Assembly: GCA_903879875.1 (NCBI GenBank)
Contig: CAIRNC010000509.1
Coordinates: 1-15,716, forward strand
DNA from: an uncultured Bacteroidota bacterium
GTDB lineage: Bacteria; Bacteroidota; Bacteroidia; Flavobacteriales; Flavobacteriaceae
Length of the DNA stretch: 15,716 bases
Direction of reading: 5' to 3'
The position numbers and the translations under genes are program-made. Below, piece by piece: positions 14,652-15,716 of this stretch; the first letter of the stretch is position 1; each line of letters starts with the position of its first letter. The notes beneath the pieces are model-generated. The model was not told the origin of the DNA, ran no database searches, and saw only the letters and a program-made list of their open reading frames with translations.

Positions 14652-15716
14652 ATGCAATTAAGCGACGAAGAAGACGACTACAACTTGTCCTTATCCAAAT
14701 TTGAGTCCATGTTGAAAACCAACAAAGTGCTCTTTTTTGACTCTGAAGAATTTGAAGAAATTATCCTTCATTATCTTGATATGGGCAAAGCAAATCTCGC
14801 TAAAAAAGCCTTGAAATTGGCCTTGGAACAACACCCAAAATCCACTGGACTAAAATTAGTTCAAGTAGAGATGTTGGTCTATGATGATAAATTGGAAGCA
14901 GCTGAAAAAATGCTGAACGAGTTATATGCTATAGAACCTCATAACGAAGAAATATATATTCAAAAAGCCAATATCTATTCCAAAAGAGACAATCACGAGA
15001 AAGCGGTTGAATTGCTAAAAACGGCCTTATTTTATACAGATGATTATGCCGATGTCTATAATTTAATTGGCATGGAATACCTTTTTATGGACAATCTCGA
15101 ATTGGCAAAAGAAAATTTCATAAAATGCCTGGAAGAAGATAGCGATGATCAAGCTTCGCTATATAATGTAGTTTATTGCTATGAATTTCTTGACCAAAAC
15201 GAAGAAGCAATTCTTTATTTGAATCAATATATTGACAAAAATCCTTACAGCGAAATAGCATGGCACCAACTCGGAAGATTGCATTACGGATTGAAAAATT
15301 ATGAAGAAGCCATTCGTGCCTTTGAATATGCAACGCTAATTGACGACGAATTTTTGGGCGCTTTCATGGAAAAAGCTAAGGCGCACGAACGACTCAAACA
15401 ATACGAGGCTGCTATTGAAAATTACAATCAAACATTGGAACTTGACGACCCTACTTCGTATGCCTTATTGCGCATTGGTAAATGTCATGAAAAGTTAGGA
15501 AACAAAGCTTTAGCCCTGCAATTTTTCAATAGAACGGTTCACGAAGACCCATTATTAGACAAAGGTTGGATTGCAATTACCGATTTTTATGTTCGCCAAA
15601 AGAACTTTACCAAAGCGTTACATTTTGTAAACAAAGCGTTGAGTATTGACAATCAAAACAGGTTGTATTGGAAGCGTTTTGCAAACATCAATAAACAAAT
15701 GAACTTTTTTGAAGAA
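14652..15716 (+). CDS. TPR-repeat protein, 3' end beyond the window
   Basis: The frame opens with ATG at 14652 and stays open to the window end, giving 355 residues with no stop. After an acidic N-terminus (MQLSDEEDDY) the protein is a regular array of 34-residue tetratricopeptide repeats. From about residue 99 seven consecutive units follow, beginning at NEEIYIQKANIY, ADVYNLIGMEYL, QASLYNVVYCYE, EIAWHQLGRLHY, LGAFMEKAKAHE, SYALLRIGKCHE and DKGWIAITDFYV. One or two weaker units lie before them. No signal peptide is visible, so it is probably cytosolic and acts as a protein-binding scaffold. The partner is unknown. It lies 82 bases after the aminotransferase gene; a weak TACTTTTA at 14618-14625 could serve as its -7 element. 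Confidence 0.9.
   Translation, partial: MQLSDEEDDYNLSLSKFESMLKTNKVLFFDSEEFEEIILHYLDMGKANLAKKALKLALEQHPKSTGLKLVQVEMLVYDDKLEAAEKMLNELYAIEPHNEEIYIQKANIYSKRDNHEKAVELLKTALFYTDDYADVYNLIGMEYLFMDNLELAKENFIKCLEEDSDDQASLYNVVYCYEFLDQNEEAILYLNQYIDKNPYSEIAWHQLGRLHYGLKNYEEAIRAFEYATLIDDEFLGAFMEKAKAHERLKQYEAAIENYNQTLELDDPTSYALLRIGKCHEKLGNKALALQFFNRTVHEDPLLDKGWIAITDFYVRQKNFTKALHFVNKALSIDNQNRLYWKRFANINKQMNFFEE

Overview
The window comes from the chromosome of a Bacteroidota bacterium, most likely a Flavobacterium-like member of the Flavobacteriaceae. The DNA is AT-rich. Genes lack Shine-Dalgarno sequences. Upstream regions repeatedly carry the Bacteroidota -7 element TAnnTTTG, sometimes with a TTG about 17-20 bases further up. 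Several products are typical of this phylum: a type IX secretion plug protein, a DUF4290 protein, and a MurA with Asp in place of the catalytic Cys. The first ~110 bases are GC-rich (60 of 110) and unlike the rest; they look like a mis-joined contig end or a foreign fragment.

Layout. (1) 113-3250: a tight export operon with the C-terminal end of an ABC exporter (degenerate ATPase motifs), a HlyD-type adaptor and a TolC-type outer-membrane channel. (2) 3283-4095: methionine aminopeptidase (map) behind its own -7 element. (3) 4094-4596: a compact putative mobile element. A GxxExxY-family nuclease-like gene lies between 30-bp inverted repeats that match at 29 of 30 positions, and a 5-bp direct repeat (AAATC) abuts both outer ends. 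(4) 4576-5409: a SAM-dependent methyltransferase whose start codon lies inside the right inverted repeat and which carries a second, palindromic repeat inserted in frame. (5) 5474-7178: T9SS plug protein (DUF5103) and ApaG. (6) 7306-8934: the proline-catabolism dehydrogenase PruA, ending in a strong terminator that faces a minus-strand P-loop NTPase gene (9033-9578). (7) 9728-12281: DUF493 protein, DUF4290 protein and MurA, ending in a second strong terminator. (8) 12395-14569: a cation diffusion facilitator and a class III aminotransferase. (9) 14652 to the window end: a TPR-repeat protein running off the edge.

Most genes are housekeeping and appear to be transcribed as short units with their own promoters. 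The clear functional group is the ABC/HlyD/TolC exporter. The best candidate for something undescribed is the GxxExxY gene with its inverted repeats: it looks like a small mobile unit that landed between map and the methyltransferase and now supplies the methyltransferase's first codons. The same methyltransferase has also absorbed an interspersed palindromic repeat, similar in principle to Rickettsia palindromic elements. MurA D121, in place of the catalytic Cys, predicts insensitivity to fosfomycin.
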